DNA of 64,000 bases from Sphingobacteriaceae bacterium (GTDB lineage Bacteria; Bacteroidota; Bacteroidia; Sphingobacteriales; Sphingobacteriaceae): contig CANHGR010000004.1 of NCBI GenBank assembly GCA_947460875.1, positions 62,001 to 126,000 on the forward strand. The letters are read 5' to 3'. Position numbers and translations under genes: made by a program. Every line of letters starts with the position of its first letter. Position 1 is the first letter of the stretch. Below, piece after piece: positions 47,602 through 56,036 of the stretch. The notes beneath the pieces were generated by a model. It was given only the letters and a program-made list of their open reading frames with translations. It had not been told where the DNA came from and did not search any database.

Positions 47602-48475
47602 GATACTGCTGAAGATTGCCTTTACTGCATTATTGCTATGGCTGGTATTTTCTAAGGTCGACGAAAAAAAACTTAAAGAACTGCTTATTAATAGCGATCC
47701 TTTCTACATTTTTTTTGCTTTTTTCTTTTATTGGCTTTCGATCGCAGCTGCTTGTTGGCGAAATTTAACCTTACTCAGAAGTATTGGATTTGACTTTAAA
47801 TATGGATTTGCTTTTCGGCTCTATATGCTGGGCATGTTTTACAATATTTCGCTACCTGGAGGCGTGGGCGGCGATGGGTACAAAATTTACATACTTAGAA
47901 AAAAATTCAAGCTTCCAACAAAACGAATCTTTCTTGCAATGCTTTTTGACCGCATAAGTGGTCTTTGGGCAATTGCACTCATTGCAGTTTCTCTTGTAAT
48001 TCTAATACCGAAAATCGAAATTCACTATAGTCTTCCACTTACGGCCCTGGTTCTTGGAACGATCGTGTACTATTTTACAATGCGACGATTTTTTCCAGAT
48101 TATTCCAAGCATTTTCTTAGCATACATCTCAAGGCCGGCCTTGTCCAGTCTTTGCAGGTCGTTGCAATTATTTGCATTCTGCTTTCGCATAATTTTGATG
48201 GTAAGTTTTCGCCATACTTATTCAGCTTTCTCTTATCAACTCTTGCTGCTAACCTGCCTATCACGATGATGGGGATTGGAGCCCGAGAGATCGTAATGAA
48301 TGAGACCTCCGGCTACTTTGGCATGAATACCGAACTCGCTGTTTTTTTAACCGTTACGTTCTTTCTTATTTCAACGATATCGGCCCTTGTAGGTGTTTGG
48401 TTTGTTTGCCGTTCAAAGGAGTTTGAGCCTGCACCAAGTCAGGAGGAAGCCGAAAAATTAGAAGCTAATAGATAA
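47570..48475 (+). CDS. Flippase-like UPF0104/LPG_synthase_TM family membrane protein
   Basis: 301 residues from ATG 47570; the longer frame opened at 47510 would overlap the GT2 gene further and lacks a plausible start. Seven or eight membrane helices and the LPGGVGGDGYKIYILRKK segment (about 94-111) mark the flippase-like domain of AglD and MprF relatives. In this context it may move the polyprenyl-phosphate sugar across the membrane. The short acidic C-terminal tail (PAPSQEEAEKLE) is cytoplasmic. It overlaps the GT2 stop by 32 nt, so the three genes are one operon. Confidence 0.87.
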   Translation: MDKQKLWRVLKILLKIAFTALLLWLVFSKVDEKKLKELLINSDPFYIFFAFFFYWLSIAAACWRNLTLLRSIGFDFKYGFAFRLYMLGMFYNISLPGGVGGDGYKIYILRKKFKLPTKRIFLAMLFDRISGLWAIALIAVSLVILIPKIEIHYSLPLTALVLGTIVYYFTMRRFFPDYSKHFLSIHLKAGLVQSLQVVAIICILLSHNFDGKFSPYLFSFLLSTLAANLPITMMGIGAREIVMNETSGYFGMNTELAVFLTVTFFLISTISALVGVWFVCRSKEFEPAPSQEEAEKLEANR

Positions 48476-48495
48476 GGTAAGGAACTACGTTTTCT

Positions 48496-49140
48496 TTAAA
48501 TCCAGTTTAGCCGGATATTTTTAATGTTGCCCTTTTGAATTAAACCTTTAAGTTGAGTGACTTCATTTAAATGACCAGGAATTTTGGTTTCATGTGTTTC
48601 GACCAGAATAAGGCCTATTTTTTCATGCAGTTTAACACTTATAAGCTTCTTCAGAATTGCAATTTCTTCGCCTTCCACATCTAACTTCAAAATATCGACA
48701 CGCTGGTCAAGGTCTAAAATAAACTTGCAGAGGTCAAGAACATTAACTTCAGCGCCCGATAATTCATCTACGTTTATTTTTTCAGCAATGAGCGATGAGC
48801 AAACGGTAAATTCCTTATCGCTTGTTAACGCTCTGTTTTTATGAAAATAAAGTTGGGCTTTTCCATCCCTATCAGATACTGCGCTTTGAATGCAAGTCAT
48901 ATTCTTAAGCCCATCAAATCTAGACTTCAAAAAGTTGAACGCCAGAGGATCCGGTTCAAAAGCAATAACTCTTGCACCTTTATCTAAAAAAAGGGCACTT
49001 ATATCTCCTACGTTTGCACCGCAATCTATTATTAATGAAGATGAATCAATTTCTTTTAAAATTGATCTTAACTTTAAAAAACTCAACCAGTACGCTCCCT
49101 TATTGAGAACTTTTCTTTTTAGATCCTCAAGCATTTTCAA
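48496..49140 (-). CDS. FkbM-family methyltransferase
   Basis: 214 residues with the SAM loop IDCGANVGDISALF (about 38-51), the acidic ribose contact FEPDPLAF (about 60-67) and ILKLDVEGEE (about 149-158), the FkbM signature. Members methylate hydroxyl groups of sugars or polyketides; sugar methylation is likely here. The start overlaps the epimerase stop by 4 nt, so both are co-translated, and both converge on the flippase gene. Confidence 0.88.
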   Translation of the reverse strand: MKMLEDLKRKVLNKGAYWLSFLKLRSILKEIDSSSLIIDCGANVGDISALFLDKGARVIAFEPDPLAFNFLKSRFDGLKNMTCIQSAVSDRDGKAQLYFHKNRALTSDKEFTVCSSLIAEKINVDELSGAEVNVLDLCKFILDLDQRVDILKLDVEGEEIAILKKLISVKLHEKIGLILVETHETKIPGHLNEVTQLKGLIQKGNIKNIRLNWI

Positions 49141-50087
49141 AACTGCTTAGAGTTAGTTTTATACCATTCATAAAATGCCAATAGTCCGGTTTTTAAATCG
49201 GTTGTGGGTTTATAATTAAGCAAGTTTTTAGCTTTTGAAATATCTGCATAAGTATGCCGAACATCTCCCGGTTGATCTGGCTGCCAATTAATGACAGCCT
49301 TCTTGCCAACAATTTCTTCTATGGAATTGATCAATTCCAGTAAGTTTACAGTTCGATGATTGCCAAGATTTATGATCTCAAATATAGAATTTTTATAATT
49401 TACAGCGGCTTTTATTCCTTGAACAGTGTCTTGAACAAACGTATAATCTCTGCTAGTTGATCCGTCGCCAAAAACAGGAATAGGCTGATCATTAATTATC
49501 GATTTGAAAAATTTATAGATAGCGAGATCCGGTCGCTGACCGGGTCCATAAACCGTAAAAAACCGAAGGGCTAAAAATCTAATTCCATATAAATGACTGT
49601 ATACGTGCCCCATCATTTCGCAAGAAAGTTTCGTAGAAGCATATGGACTAATTGGCAAAAGCTTTTCATCCTCTCTCCATGGAACATTGTCATTTATACC
49701 ATAGACACTGCTTGACGATGCAAACACGAATTGTTTAATGCTTCGTTCACGCGCATACTCGAGCAATGTCTGCGTACCTCCCGAATTTACTTCCTGGTAG
49801 GTTGCGGGATCCATAATGCTAGGGCGCACTCCTGCTTTCGCTGCAAGATGAATGATGATATCTACATCTTTTATTTGTTCAATATCTGCCTTCCGACAAA
49901 TATCGCCTTCAATTAAATTATAATGTTCATTGCCAATGAAGGGATCTACGTTAACTTGCTTTTGCTTACGCGAATAAAAGCTATCGAAATTATCCAGACA
50001 GCTAACCGTGTAATTATCATGCAGTAAGGATGCAGTTAGATTGCTACCTATAAATCCCGCACCACCTGTAAGCAATATATGTTTCAT
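49137..50087 (-). CDS. NAD-dependent sugar-nucleotide epimerase (UDP-glucuronate 4-epimerase-like)
   Basis: 316 residues from ATG 50087; a GTG four codons upstream is possible but less natural. Extended SDR: TGGAGFIGSN (about 7-16), LAAKAGVRPSI (typical of UDP-GlcA 4-epimerases and relatives), the catalytic Tyr-Lys in SPYASTKLS (about 146-154) and RFFTVYGPGQRPDLA. The substrate is probably a UDP-hexose or UDP-uronic acid. Together with the FkbM methyltransferase it would make or decorate a surface sugar. Confidence 0.9.
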   Translation of the reverse strand: MKHILLTGGAGFIGSNLTASLLHDNYTVSCLDNFDSFYSRKQKQVNVDPFIGNEHYNLIEGDICRKADIEQIKDVDIIIHLAAKAGVRPSIMDPATYQEVNSGGTQTLLEYARERSIKQFVFASSSSVYGINDNVPWREDEKLLPISPYASTKLSCEMMGHVYSHLYGIRFLALRFFTVYGPGQRPDLAIYKFFKSIINDQPIPVFGDGSTSRDYTFVQDTVQGIKAAVNYKNSIFEIINLGNHRTVNLLELINSIEEIVGKKAVINWQPDQPGDVRHTYADISKAKNLLNYKPTTDLKTGLLAFYEWYKTNSKQF

Positions 50088-50237
50088 ATTCGATATCACG
50101 CAAAGCTACATTTTTTCAAATCTCAGCATACTTATTTCGTAAGATTTTAATACCCATAATGGGATTGTTTAAACAGAACGACGCATAGGCTGAAAAAAAA
50201 ATTCATAGCTTTATAACGATTAACCTTTTGAACATTC

Positions 50238-50939
50238 ATGAATATAATCATTACAGGTGCAAGCAGTGGCGTAGGCTTTGAAGCAGTTCTAGAGCTCGTG
50301 TCAAGTGGAGATCATCAAGTTATTGCCTTAGCGCGGTCAGAAGAAAAACTGAAACGCATGTATGAGATTGCAAAAAGCTTAAACCCGGATTGCAATCTTT
50401 TTCCAGCAAAGTTTGATATCGTAACCGATGATTACTCCGTATTATTACCCTTTATTTCACAAAAATTCCGCTCAGTAGATATTCTTATTAATAATGCAGG
50501 TGTGTTGATCAATAAACCGTTTGAAGAGCTTGCAGACAATGATTTTTTAGACATGTTTCAGGGTAATTTTATGGGACATATAAAAATGATCAGAAACCTG
50601 CTCCCTTTGATGAACCACAATGCCCATATAGTCAATATTGGCAGTATGGGAGGCTTCCAAGGCAGCAGTAAGTTTGCCGGACTCTCAGCCTATTCGGCTA
50701 GTAAATCGGCTCTTCATACCCTTACTGAATGTCTTGCTATCGAGTTAGCCGACAGACATATAAAAGTAAATTGCTTGGCATTGGGTTCTGCTCAAACAGA
50801 AATGCTCGAGCATGCTTTTCCCAATTACCGGTCACCGGTCATGGCTTTCGAGATGGGCAAATTTATTGCGGATTTTTCATTAACCGGACATACTTTTTTT
50901 AACGGCAAAATTCTCCCCGTTGCGCTTACGACACCTTAA
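50238..50939 (+). CDS. Short-chain dehydrogenase/reductase
   Basis: 233 residues, classical SDR. The cofactor loop is TGASSGVGFEA (about 6-16), NNAGVL (about 88-93), the catalytic Ser in NIGSMGGFQG, the Tyr and Lys in YSASKSAL (about 154-161). The substrate is unknown. The C-terminus (VALTTP) is slightly short for the family, and the usual substrate-binding loop is compact. A lipoprotein gene begins 9 nt downstream. Confidence 0.9.
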   Translation: MNIIITGASSGVGFEAVLELVSSGDHQVIALARSEEKLKRMYEIAKSLNPDCNLFPAKFDIVTDDYSVLLPFISQKFRSVDILINNAGVLINKPFEELADNDFLDMFQGNFMGHIKMIRNLLPLMNHNAHIVNIGSMGGFQGSSKFAGLSAYSASKSALHTLTECLAIELADRHIKVNCLALGSAQTEMLEHAFPNYRSPVMAFEMGKFIADFSLTGHTFFNGKILPVALTTP

Positions 50940-50948
50940 GATAACCAA

Positions 50949-51428
50949 ATGAAAAAATGGATTTTTTGTGTTGTAACGATAATCGTCTTTTCTGCTTGTC
51001 AACGAGGCGAAGATAATGTAGCAAATACCGCGGAAGGCATCGACACTCTATTAAAAGAACATACACTCGAATTACCCTACAATGCGTCTTATAACGAGAC
51101 GACGCAGAAAATAGAACTTAATCAAACTGTTATTCAGGGAAACCACCTAAACGTTGAGGAAATGGTCACCGCAATCAATACCAAATACCCTAAAATAGCA
51201 CTCAAATTTTTGAGTCGAAAACGTGATATTATATATGTTAAAATTGCAAATGCTGAATACCTAGGAGAGCAGATGGGCTCGTCGGGGTCGATGATTTTCC
51301 TGGCAGAAGCTACGTTTGCACTTACCGAAATAGAGGGAATTAAAGCAGTTAATTTTAACTTCCAGGAGGGCGATCATGCAGCGCCAGGAACCTACACCAG
51401 AAATGATTTTAATAAACTAAACCTATAA
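50949..51428 (+). CDS. Small lipoprotein of unknown function
   Basis: 159 residues with a lipoprotein signal (FCVVTIIVFSAC, Cys about residue 17). The mature part is a compact alpha/beta sequence with LKFLSRKRDIIYVKI and the LGEQMGSSGSMIFLAEATFAL segment (about 101-125). The short 9-nt gap after the SDR gene suggests co-transcription. No family assignment and no catalytic motif are evident. Confidence 0.75.
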   Translation: MKKWIFCVVTIIVFSACQRGEDNVANTAEGIDTLLKEHTLELPYNASYNETTQKIELNQTVIQGNHLNVEEMVTAINTKYPKIALKFLSRKRDIIYVKIANAEYLGEQMGSSGSMIFLAEATFALTEIEGIKAVNFNFQEGDHAAPGTYTRNDFNKLNL

Positions 51429-51486
51429 AGTACATTTTTGAATTTCAATCAGACGATCCCTAAATTAATATAAAACAAACGAAACC

Positions 51487-52506
51487 ATGAACAAGCAATA
51501 TGCCTACAGAACGAGCGGTTTTGCTGCGATAGCGAGCATAGTTATTTTATCTTTTTTTGCCTTTAAAAGGCAACAACAAACTATCGGCACATTTGAAAGA
51601 ATTGACCCTGCAATTAATGCACTCATCAGCGAAAAAGCTACAATAGAAGAAATTGCATCGGGCTATGCCTGGACCGAAGGTCCTTTATGGATCGAATCAA
51701 AAAAGATGCTCCTATTTTCTGATGTACCCAACAATAAGATCATGAAATGGACAAAAGAAAAGGGCGCAGAATTATACCTGACGCCATCCGGATATACCGG
51801 CAGTATACCCCGAGGCGGTGAAACCGGATCAAACGGATTATTACTTAACAGCGACGCCAATCTTGTCATGTGTCAGCATGGCGATAGAAGATTGGCTTTC
51901 ATGAATGCCCCTTTAGATAATCCAAAGGCTGATTTTATTACACTTGCCGATAATTATCAAGGAAAAAAGTTTGATAGCCCTAACGATGCAGTTTTTCACT
52001 CAAATGGCGACCTTTATTTTACAGATCCGCCGTATGGTTTGGAAAGAAATGTCGGCGATCCATTGAAGCAGGCACCATATCAAGGTGTGTACCGATTAAG
52101 TAAAGAAGGTAAGGTGACTTTACTGGTTGACTCCGTAACAAGACCGAATGGAATTGCTTTTTTACCGGGTGAAAAATCCCTTATTATCGCTTGTTCTGAT
52201 GCTCAAAATGCATTTTGGTATATTTATGACGTAAGAACTGACGGAACATTAGCTAACGGTCGACTATTCGCGGATGCTCGAGAGGCCGCCAAAATATCCC
52301 GCGGAGCGCCGGACGGCTTTAAAATTGACAGCAAGGGCAACGTCTTTGCATCCGGCCCGGGTGGCATATGGATCTTCAACAAAACAGGAAAACTTCTGGG
52401 CAAAATCAAACTAAACAGATTAGCGTCCAATTGCAGCTTTGGCGATAATGAAAAAACGCTTTATGTGACAGCCGACAAAACCGTACTCAAAATTGCATTG
52501 AGATAA
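51487..52506 (+). CDS. SMP-30/gluconolactonase-type beta-propeller hydrolase
   Basis: 339 residues: N-terminal signal anchor (about 9-26, GFAAIASIVILSFFAF), then a six-bladed propeller. Metal-site motifs of the family are visible: SGYAWTEGPLW (the Glu ligand), SPNDAVFHSNGDLYFTDPPYG (Asn and Asp), RPNGIAF and SRGAPDGFKID (the Asp of PDG). Relatives hydrolyse gluconolactone or related lactones in the periplasm using a divalent metal. It stands alone, 58 nt after the lipoprotein gene. Confidence 0.9.
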   Translation: MNKQYAYRTSGFAAIASIVILSFFAFKRQQQTIGTFERIDPAINALISEKATIEEIASGYAWTEGPLWIESKKMLLFSDVPNNKIMKWTKEKGAELYLTPSGYTGSIPRGGETGSNGLLLNSDANLVMCQHGDRRLAFMNAPLDNPKADFITLADNYQGKKFDSPNDAVFHSNGDLYFTDPPYGLERNVGDPLKQAPYQGVYRLSKEGKVTLLVDSVTRPNGIAFLPGEKSLIIACSDAQNAFWYIYDVRTDGTLANGRLFADAREAAKISRGAPDGFKIDSKGNVFASGPGGIWIFNKTGKLLGKIKLNRLASNCSFGDNEKTLYVTADKTVLKIALR

Positions 52507-52609
52507 GACTTCAATCGCCATTCGGAGGAATCTCATGTAGAGTGACGGTTATCGAAATACTAATTTTATATATTCCTTTTTTGTAAATTGCGCCGTCTAT
52601 CGTACGATT

Positions 52610-53431
52610 ATGTTTGACTATATTAAGAAGAAACTAGAAAAGAGAAGGATCAAAAGAAACTTTAGCGAATACGGTTCGCAGGTTTATGAATATGCATTAC
52701 CGGATTTCGGACTAGTCAAATTTGCCAAATGGCTTAATCCTCTTGATGAAGTAAGGAACATCACACAAGGACAGGTCAATTTCTATAAAAAGTTTCTTCA
52801 TCCTGGCGACCTCGCCATAGATATCGGCGCACATATTGGCGACACTGCAATGCCAATGGCGTTAACAGTGGGCAAACAAGGACTCGTCTTAGCTTTTGAC
52901 CCAAACCCGCACGTGTTCAAAATCTTACTTCAGAATGTTGAATTAAATAAAGAGTTGACAAATATAGTTCCAATCAATGTTGCGATTTCTGCATATGATG
53001 GCGAGTTCTTTTTTAATTCATCCGAAGCAACTTTCAATAATGGTGGCATTTCAGAAACTGCACAAAACCGCCACGGAAAATATGGCTTGCAAGAAAAAGT
53101 AAAAGGTCTAAATCTCGAAAATCTTTTAAGAACGTCTTATAGTGAGTATTTAGACAAGCTTAGAGTTATAAAGATTGATGCAGAGGGCTATGATATTGAA
53201 ATCATTAAGTCAATTCTGCCAGTTATTCAAAAATACAAGCCCCATCTTATTGTTGAATGCTTCAAACAACTAAGAAAGAAAGGAAGAGACCACCTGTATG
53301 ATACCATTGCAGATCTTGGTTATGATCTTTATTACATGGAAGATTTTGATGACCAAGCAAAGCTCGAACTCATTAAACGTGATGACATGAGCAATTGGAG
53401 GTATTTCAATATATTGGCGGTACCAACTTGA
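52610..53431 (+). CDS. FkbM-family methyltransferase
   Basis: 273 residues with the FkbM SAM fold: AIDIGAHIGDTAMPMAL (about 70-86), AFDPNPHVFKIL (about 98-109) and VIKIDAEGYDIEII (about 188-201). The N-terminal ~45 residues (KKKLEKRRIKRNF) are basic and outside the fold. The acceptor is unknown; surface-sugar O-methylation is the likeliest guess. It is the second FkbM enzyme of the window, unlike the first in length and sequence. Confidence 0.88.
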   Translation: MFDYIKKKLEKRRIKRNFSEYGSQVYEYALPDFGLVKFAKWLNPLDEVRNITQGQVNFYKKFLHPGDLAIDIGAHIGDTAMPMALTVGKQGLVLAFDPNPHVFKILLQNVELNKELTNIVPINVAISAYDGEFFFNSSEATFNNGGISETAQNRHGKYGLQEKVKGLNLENLLRTSYSEYLDKLRVIKIDAEGYDIEIIKSILPVIQKYKPHLIVECFKQLRKKGRDHLYDTIADLGYDLYYMEDFDDQAKLELIKRDDMSNWRYFNILAVPT

Positions 53432-53648
53432 GGGCAGGGAACAAAGGACACGTAGCGTGACGCATGGCGCGCGGGTCAGCCGACTTGGCGCTTAGAGTTT
53501 CGTCTTTGATTAAAGAGGTAAGAAGAGCTAAGGCTAAAAGAAAAAAGCATCTCCTTCTATTGTCCCTTGTTCGTTTCGAAATCCCCTATGCGCTATTCGA
53601 TTCGCTTATTTTACCTAAAATCTTTCATCTTAAAACTATTCTTTCTCC
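53432..53648. repeat. Heptad-repeat tract with an inverted-repeat partner between the FkbM gene and purN
   Basis: 53432-53473 reads as six 7-mers with C at position 4 in each (GGGCAGG GAACAAA; GGACACG TAGCGTG; ACGCATG GCGCGCG). GAACAAAGGACA (53439-53450) has a partner TGTCCCTTGTTC (53561-53572), 11/12 complementary, across a 110-nt spacer. A purine-rich stretch lies between them. The frame 53464-53685 overlaps all this and looks like a chance ORF. Confidence 0.55.
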
Positions 53649-53679
53649 TTTGTGCTTTGACCTTTATGCGATATCTTTG
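53649..53679 (+). promoter_or_regulatory. purN promoter (TTTG-19-TATCTTTG)
   Basis: TTTG at 53649-53652 and TATCTTTG at 53672-53679 match both Bacteroidota promoter boxes with an exact 19-nt spacing. Transcription would start near 53686, just before the start codon. Confidence 0.7.
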
Positions 53680-53691
53680 ACATAATAAAAT

Positions 53692-54279
53692 TTGAATTTG
53701 AAAAAGCGCATCGCCATATTTGCTTCTGGATCAGGATCCAATGCCCAGCGGATCATGGAGCACTTTAAAAAACATACCGAAGCAGAAGTAGCACTAGTCC
53801 TAACAAATAATTCTGAGGCCTATGTTTTACAAAGGGCAGATAACTTCGAAATTCCTACTCATATTTTTGGCAAACACGAATTTTACAGAACAAGTGATAT
53901 CGTCAACTTGCTCAAAAATCTAAACATTGACCTTATCGTTCTGGCTGGTTTTTTATGGTTGATACCTGAAAATCTTCTTAAGGCTTTCCCTAGCAGGATC
54001 ATCAACATCCATCCATCCATATTACCAAAATTTGGCGGCAAAGGCATGTATGGCGATCGAGTTCATAAAACCGTCCTTTCTGACGGCGAAGAAGAATCTG
54101 GCATTACGATTCATTTTGTAAATGAGAATTTTGATGAGGGCGAGATCATTCACCAATCGCGTTTTCGAATCGAAAAAGACGACGATCTGGAAATGCTCAA
54201 ATTCAAAGGACAACAATTAGAACATTTGCATTATCCGCGGGTCGTTGAGGCTTTGCTTAGAAAGATGAAGACTGTATAG
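53692..54279 (+). CDS. purN: Phosphoribosylglycinamide formyltransferase PurN
   Basis: 195 residues from a TTG start (53692, or TTG 53698, which gives MKKRIAIFASGSGSN). The GAR-binding loop FASGSGSNAQ and the catalytic Asn, His and Asp set are present: NIHPSILPKF (about 103-112) and NENFDEGEII. It transfers formyl from 10-formyl-tetrahydrofolate in step 3 of purine synthesis. Its promoter lies directly in front of the start, so the mRNA leader is almost absent. purH follows after 133 nt that hold an inverted heptad repeat. Confidence 0.95.
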   Translation: MNLKKRIAIFASGSGSNAQRIMEHFKKHTEAEVALVLTNNSEAYVLQRADNFEIPTHIFGKHEFYRTSDIVNLLKNLNIDLIVLAGFLWLIPENLLKAFPSRIINIHPSILPKFGGKGMYGDRVHKTVLSDGEEESGITIHFVNENFDEGEIIHQSRFRIEKDDDLEMLKFKGQQLEHLHYPRVVEALLRKMKTV

Positions 54280-54379
54280 ATGTGAGTATTGAGATGTGAG
54301 AGATTGCGCATTAAGCGGAATTTAAATTTCAAATCGTACGACGCATCTCAAATCTAACCTCTCAAATCTAATTTCTAAA
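54279..54379. repeat. Inverted heptad-repeat element between purN and purH
   Basis: The left arm (54279-54306) reads GATGTGA GTATTGA, GATGTGA GAGATTG. The right arm (54345-54379) reads ATCTCAA ATCTAAC, CTCTCAA ATCTAAT, TTCTAAA. The right arm's reverse complement (TTGAGAT, GTTAGAT) has the same unit as the left arm, so a transcript could fold into an imperfect hairpin over a ~38-nt loop. It ends 3 nt before the purH -7 element. Confidence 0.65.
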
Positions 54380-54382
54380 TCC

Positions 54383-54390
54383 TATCTTTG
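54383..54390 (+). promoter_or_regulatory. -7 element (TATCTTTG) of purH
   Basis: Exact TAnnTTTG match, identical to the purN -7 element, 22 nt before the purH ATG. No TTTG -33 box is seen, because that position is occupied by the repeat's right arm. Confidence 0.5.
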
Positions 54391-54412
54391 CAGCTTCAAA
54401 TAATGCTCTTCA

Positions 54413-55939
54413 ATGACTCATCCTGTTAAGATTAAAAATGCCTTAATTTCTGTATATTATAAAGATAATCTGGAGCCTCTGATTAAGCAGCTTAATGATT
54501 TTGGCGTTAAATTCTATTCCACAGGTGGGACAGAAAAATTTATCAAAGATTTAGGTTTTGATGTTATACGTGTAGAAGATTTAACCGGATATCCTTCAAT
54601 ACTTGGTGGTCGAGTAAAAACGCTCCACCCTAAAGTATTTGGCGGTATTCTATCAAGACGTGAGTTAAAAGAAGATAGAGCCCAAACAGAAGAATATGAA
54701 ATTCCAGAAATCGATTTGGTTATCGTAGACCTGTACCCATTCGAAGAAACAGTAAAATCGGGGGCGACAGATGACGCTATAATTGAAAAAATCGATATTG
54801 GGGGAATCTCGCTAATCCGAGCTGCCGCGAAAAATCACAATGACGTTGTTATCATCGCATCCAAAAATGATTACAATGAGTTACAAAGTATACTGGAAGA
54901 AAATACGGGATGTTCTCTATTGTCGCATCGACGAGCTTTTGCAAAAAAAGCGTTCAACATTTCCTCACACTACGACACAGCAATCTTTAACTATTTTAAT
55001 TCCGATCAATCTCTTCCTGTTTTCAAACAAAGCGAGCAACAAGTAAGAAAACTGCGCTACGGTGAAAATCCGCACCAAAAAGGCGTTTTTTATGGGGATT
55101 TAGATTCAATGTTTCTGCAGCTCAACGGAAAAGAACTCTCATATAATAACCTTGTTGATATCGATGCAGCAGTTTCTCTAATCGATGAATTCGAAGACAC
55201 AACTTTTGCTATTTTAAAACATACCAATGCTTGCGGTATTGCTACAGGCAAGAACTTGACCGCAGTTTGGACAGATGCTCTTGCATGCGACCCTGTTTCG
55301 GCATTTGGTGGGGTTATAATCTGTAATAGAGAAATAGATGGCGATGTGGCTCTGGAAATAAACAAACTTTTCTTTGAAGTGCTCATCGCACCAACGTATA
55401 CATCAGAGGCAATAAAAATACTGACAGAGAAAAAGAACCGAATAATACTTCAACGACAGCCGGTTACTCTTCCGGAAAGGCAATTTAAAACGCTGCTTAA
55501 CGGTATTATTGAGCAAGAAAAAGATCATACTCTAGAAGGGCCGGAGTTAATGACCTCGGTCACAGATCGTAAACCAAACAATCAAGAACTCGCCGACCTC
55601 CACTTCGCAAACAAGATTGTTAAACACACTAAATCAAACACCATAGTTTTAGCAAAAAACGGCCAATTATTGGCGAGTGGCGTTGGACAGACTTCACGAG
55701 TTGACGCCCTTTCTCAAGCTATCGCGAAAGCTAGATCCTTTGGCTTCAACCTTCAGGGGGCAGTAATGGCGTCTGATGCGTTTTTTCCTTTCCCGGATTG
55801 TGTTGAAATTGCTGCCGATGCCGGCATCGGCATGATACTTCAACCTGGTGGATCTATAAAAGATCAACTTTCTATAAACATGGCCAATCAAAAGGGTGTT
55901 GGGATGGTGACCACGGGTGTTCGCCATTTTAAACATTAA
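54413..55939 (+). CDS. purH: Bifunctional AICAR transformylase / IMP cyclohydrolase PurH
   Basis: 508 residues. The N-terminal IMP cyclohydrolase domain (about 1-195) contains STGGTEKF and GGRVKTLHPKVFGGIL. The C-terminal formyltransferase domain has RYGENPHQKG, the folate-site KHTNACGIATG and SDAFFPFPD, ending GVRHFKH as in most PurH proteins. It performs the last two steps of IMP synthesis. It has its own -7 element, and the purN gene precedes it, so both serve the same pathway. Confidence 0.97.
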   Translation: MTHPVKIKNALISVYYKDNLEPLIKQLNDFGVKFYSTGGTEKFIKDLGFDVIRVEDLTGYPSILGGRVKTLHPKVFGGILSRRELKEDRAQTEEYEIPEIDLVIVDLYPFEETVKSGATDDAIIEKIDIGGISLIRAAAKNHNDVVIIASKNDYNELQSILEENTGCSLLSHRRAFAKKAFNISSHYDTAIFNYFNSDQSLPVFKQSEQQVRKLRYGENPHQKGVFYGDLDSMFLQLNGKELSYNNLVDIDAAVSLIDEFEDTTFAILKHTNACGIATGKNLTAVWTDALACDPVSAFGGVIICNREIDGDVALEINKLFFEVLIAPTYTSEAIKILTEKKNRIILQRQPVTLPERQFKTLLNGIIEQEKDHTLEGPELMTSVTDRKPNNQELADLHFANKIVKHTKSNTIVLAKNGQLLASGVGQTSRVDALSQAIAKARSFGFNLQGAVMASDAFFPFPDCVEIAADAGIGMILQPGGSIKDQLSINMANQKGVGMVTTGVRHFKH

Positions 55940-56001
55940 AGCATCTTGCGGGCAATCTAAAAATGCAGGATTTTTAATGATACATTTTTAGAAAAAGAGC
56001 T

Positions 56002-56009
56002 TACCTTTG
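56002..56009 (+). promoter_or_regulatory. -7 element (TACCTTTG) of the mre operon
   Basis: Exact TAnnTTTG match. It includes the upstream TTG at 56007 that could be mistaken for a start codon, which supports ATG 56037 as the real mreB start. The leader would be ~20 nt. Confidence 0.55.
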
Positions 56010-56036
56010 TATACTTTTTTACATAAACTGTTCTTA

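Noticed and set aside
53464-53685. 73-residue ORF before purN
   Set aside because: It overlaps the heptad/inverted-repeat element and the purN promoter and has no protein-like features.
55959-55977. TAAAAATGCAGGATTTTTA as a purH terminator
   Set aside because: The stem is made only of A-T pairs and would be too weak for intrinsic termination.
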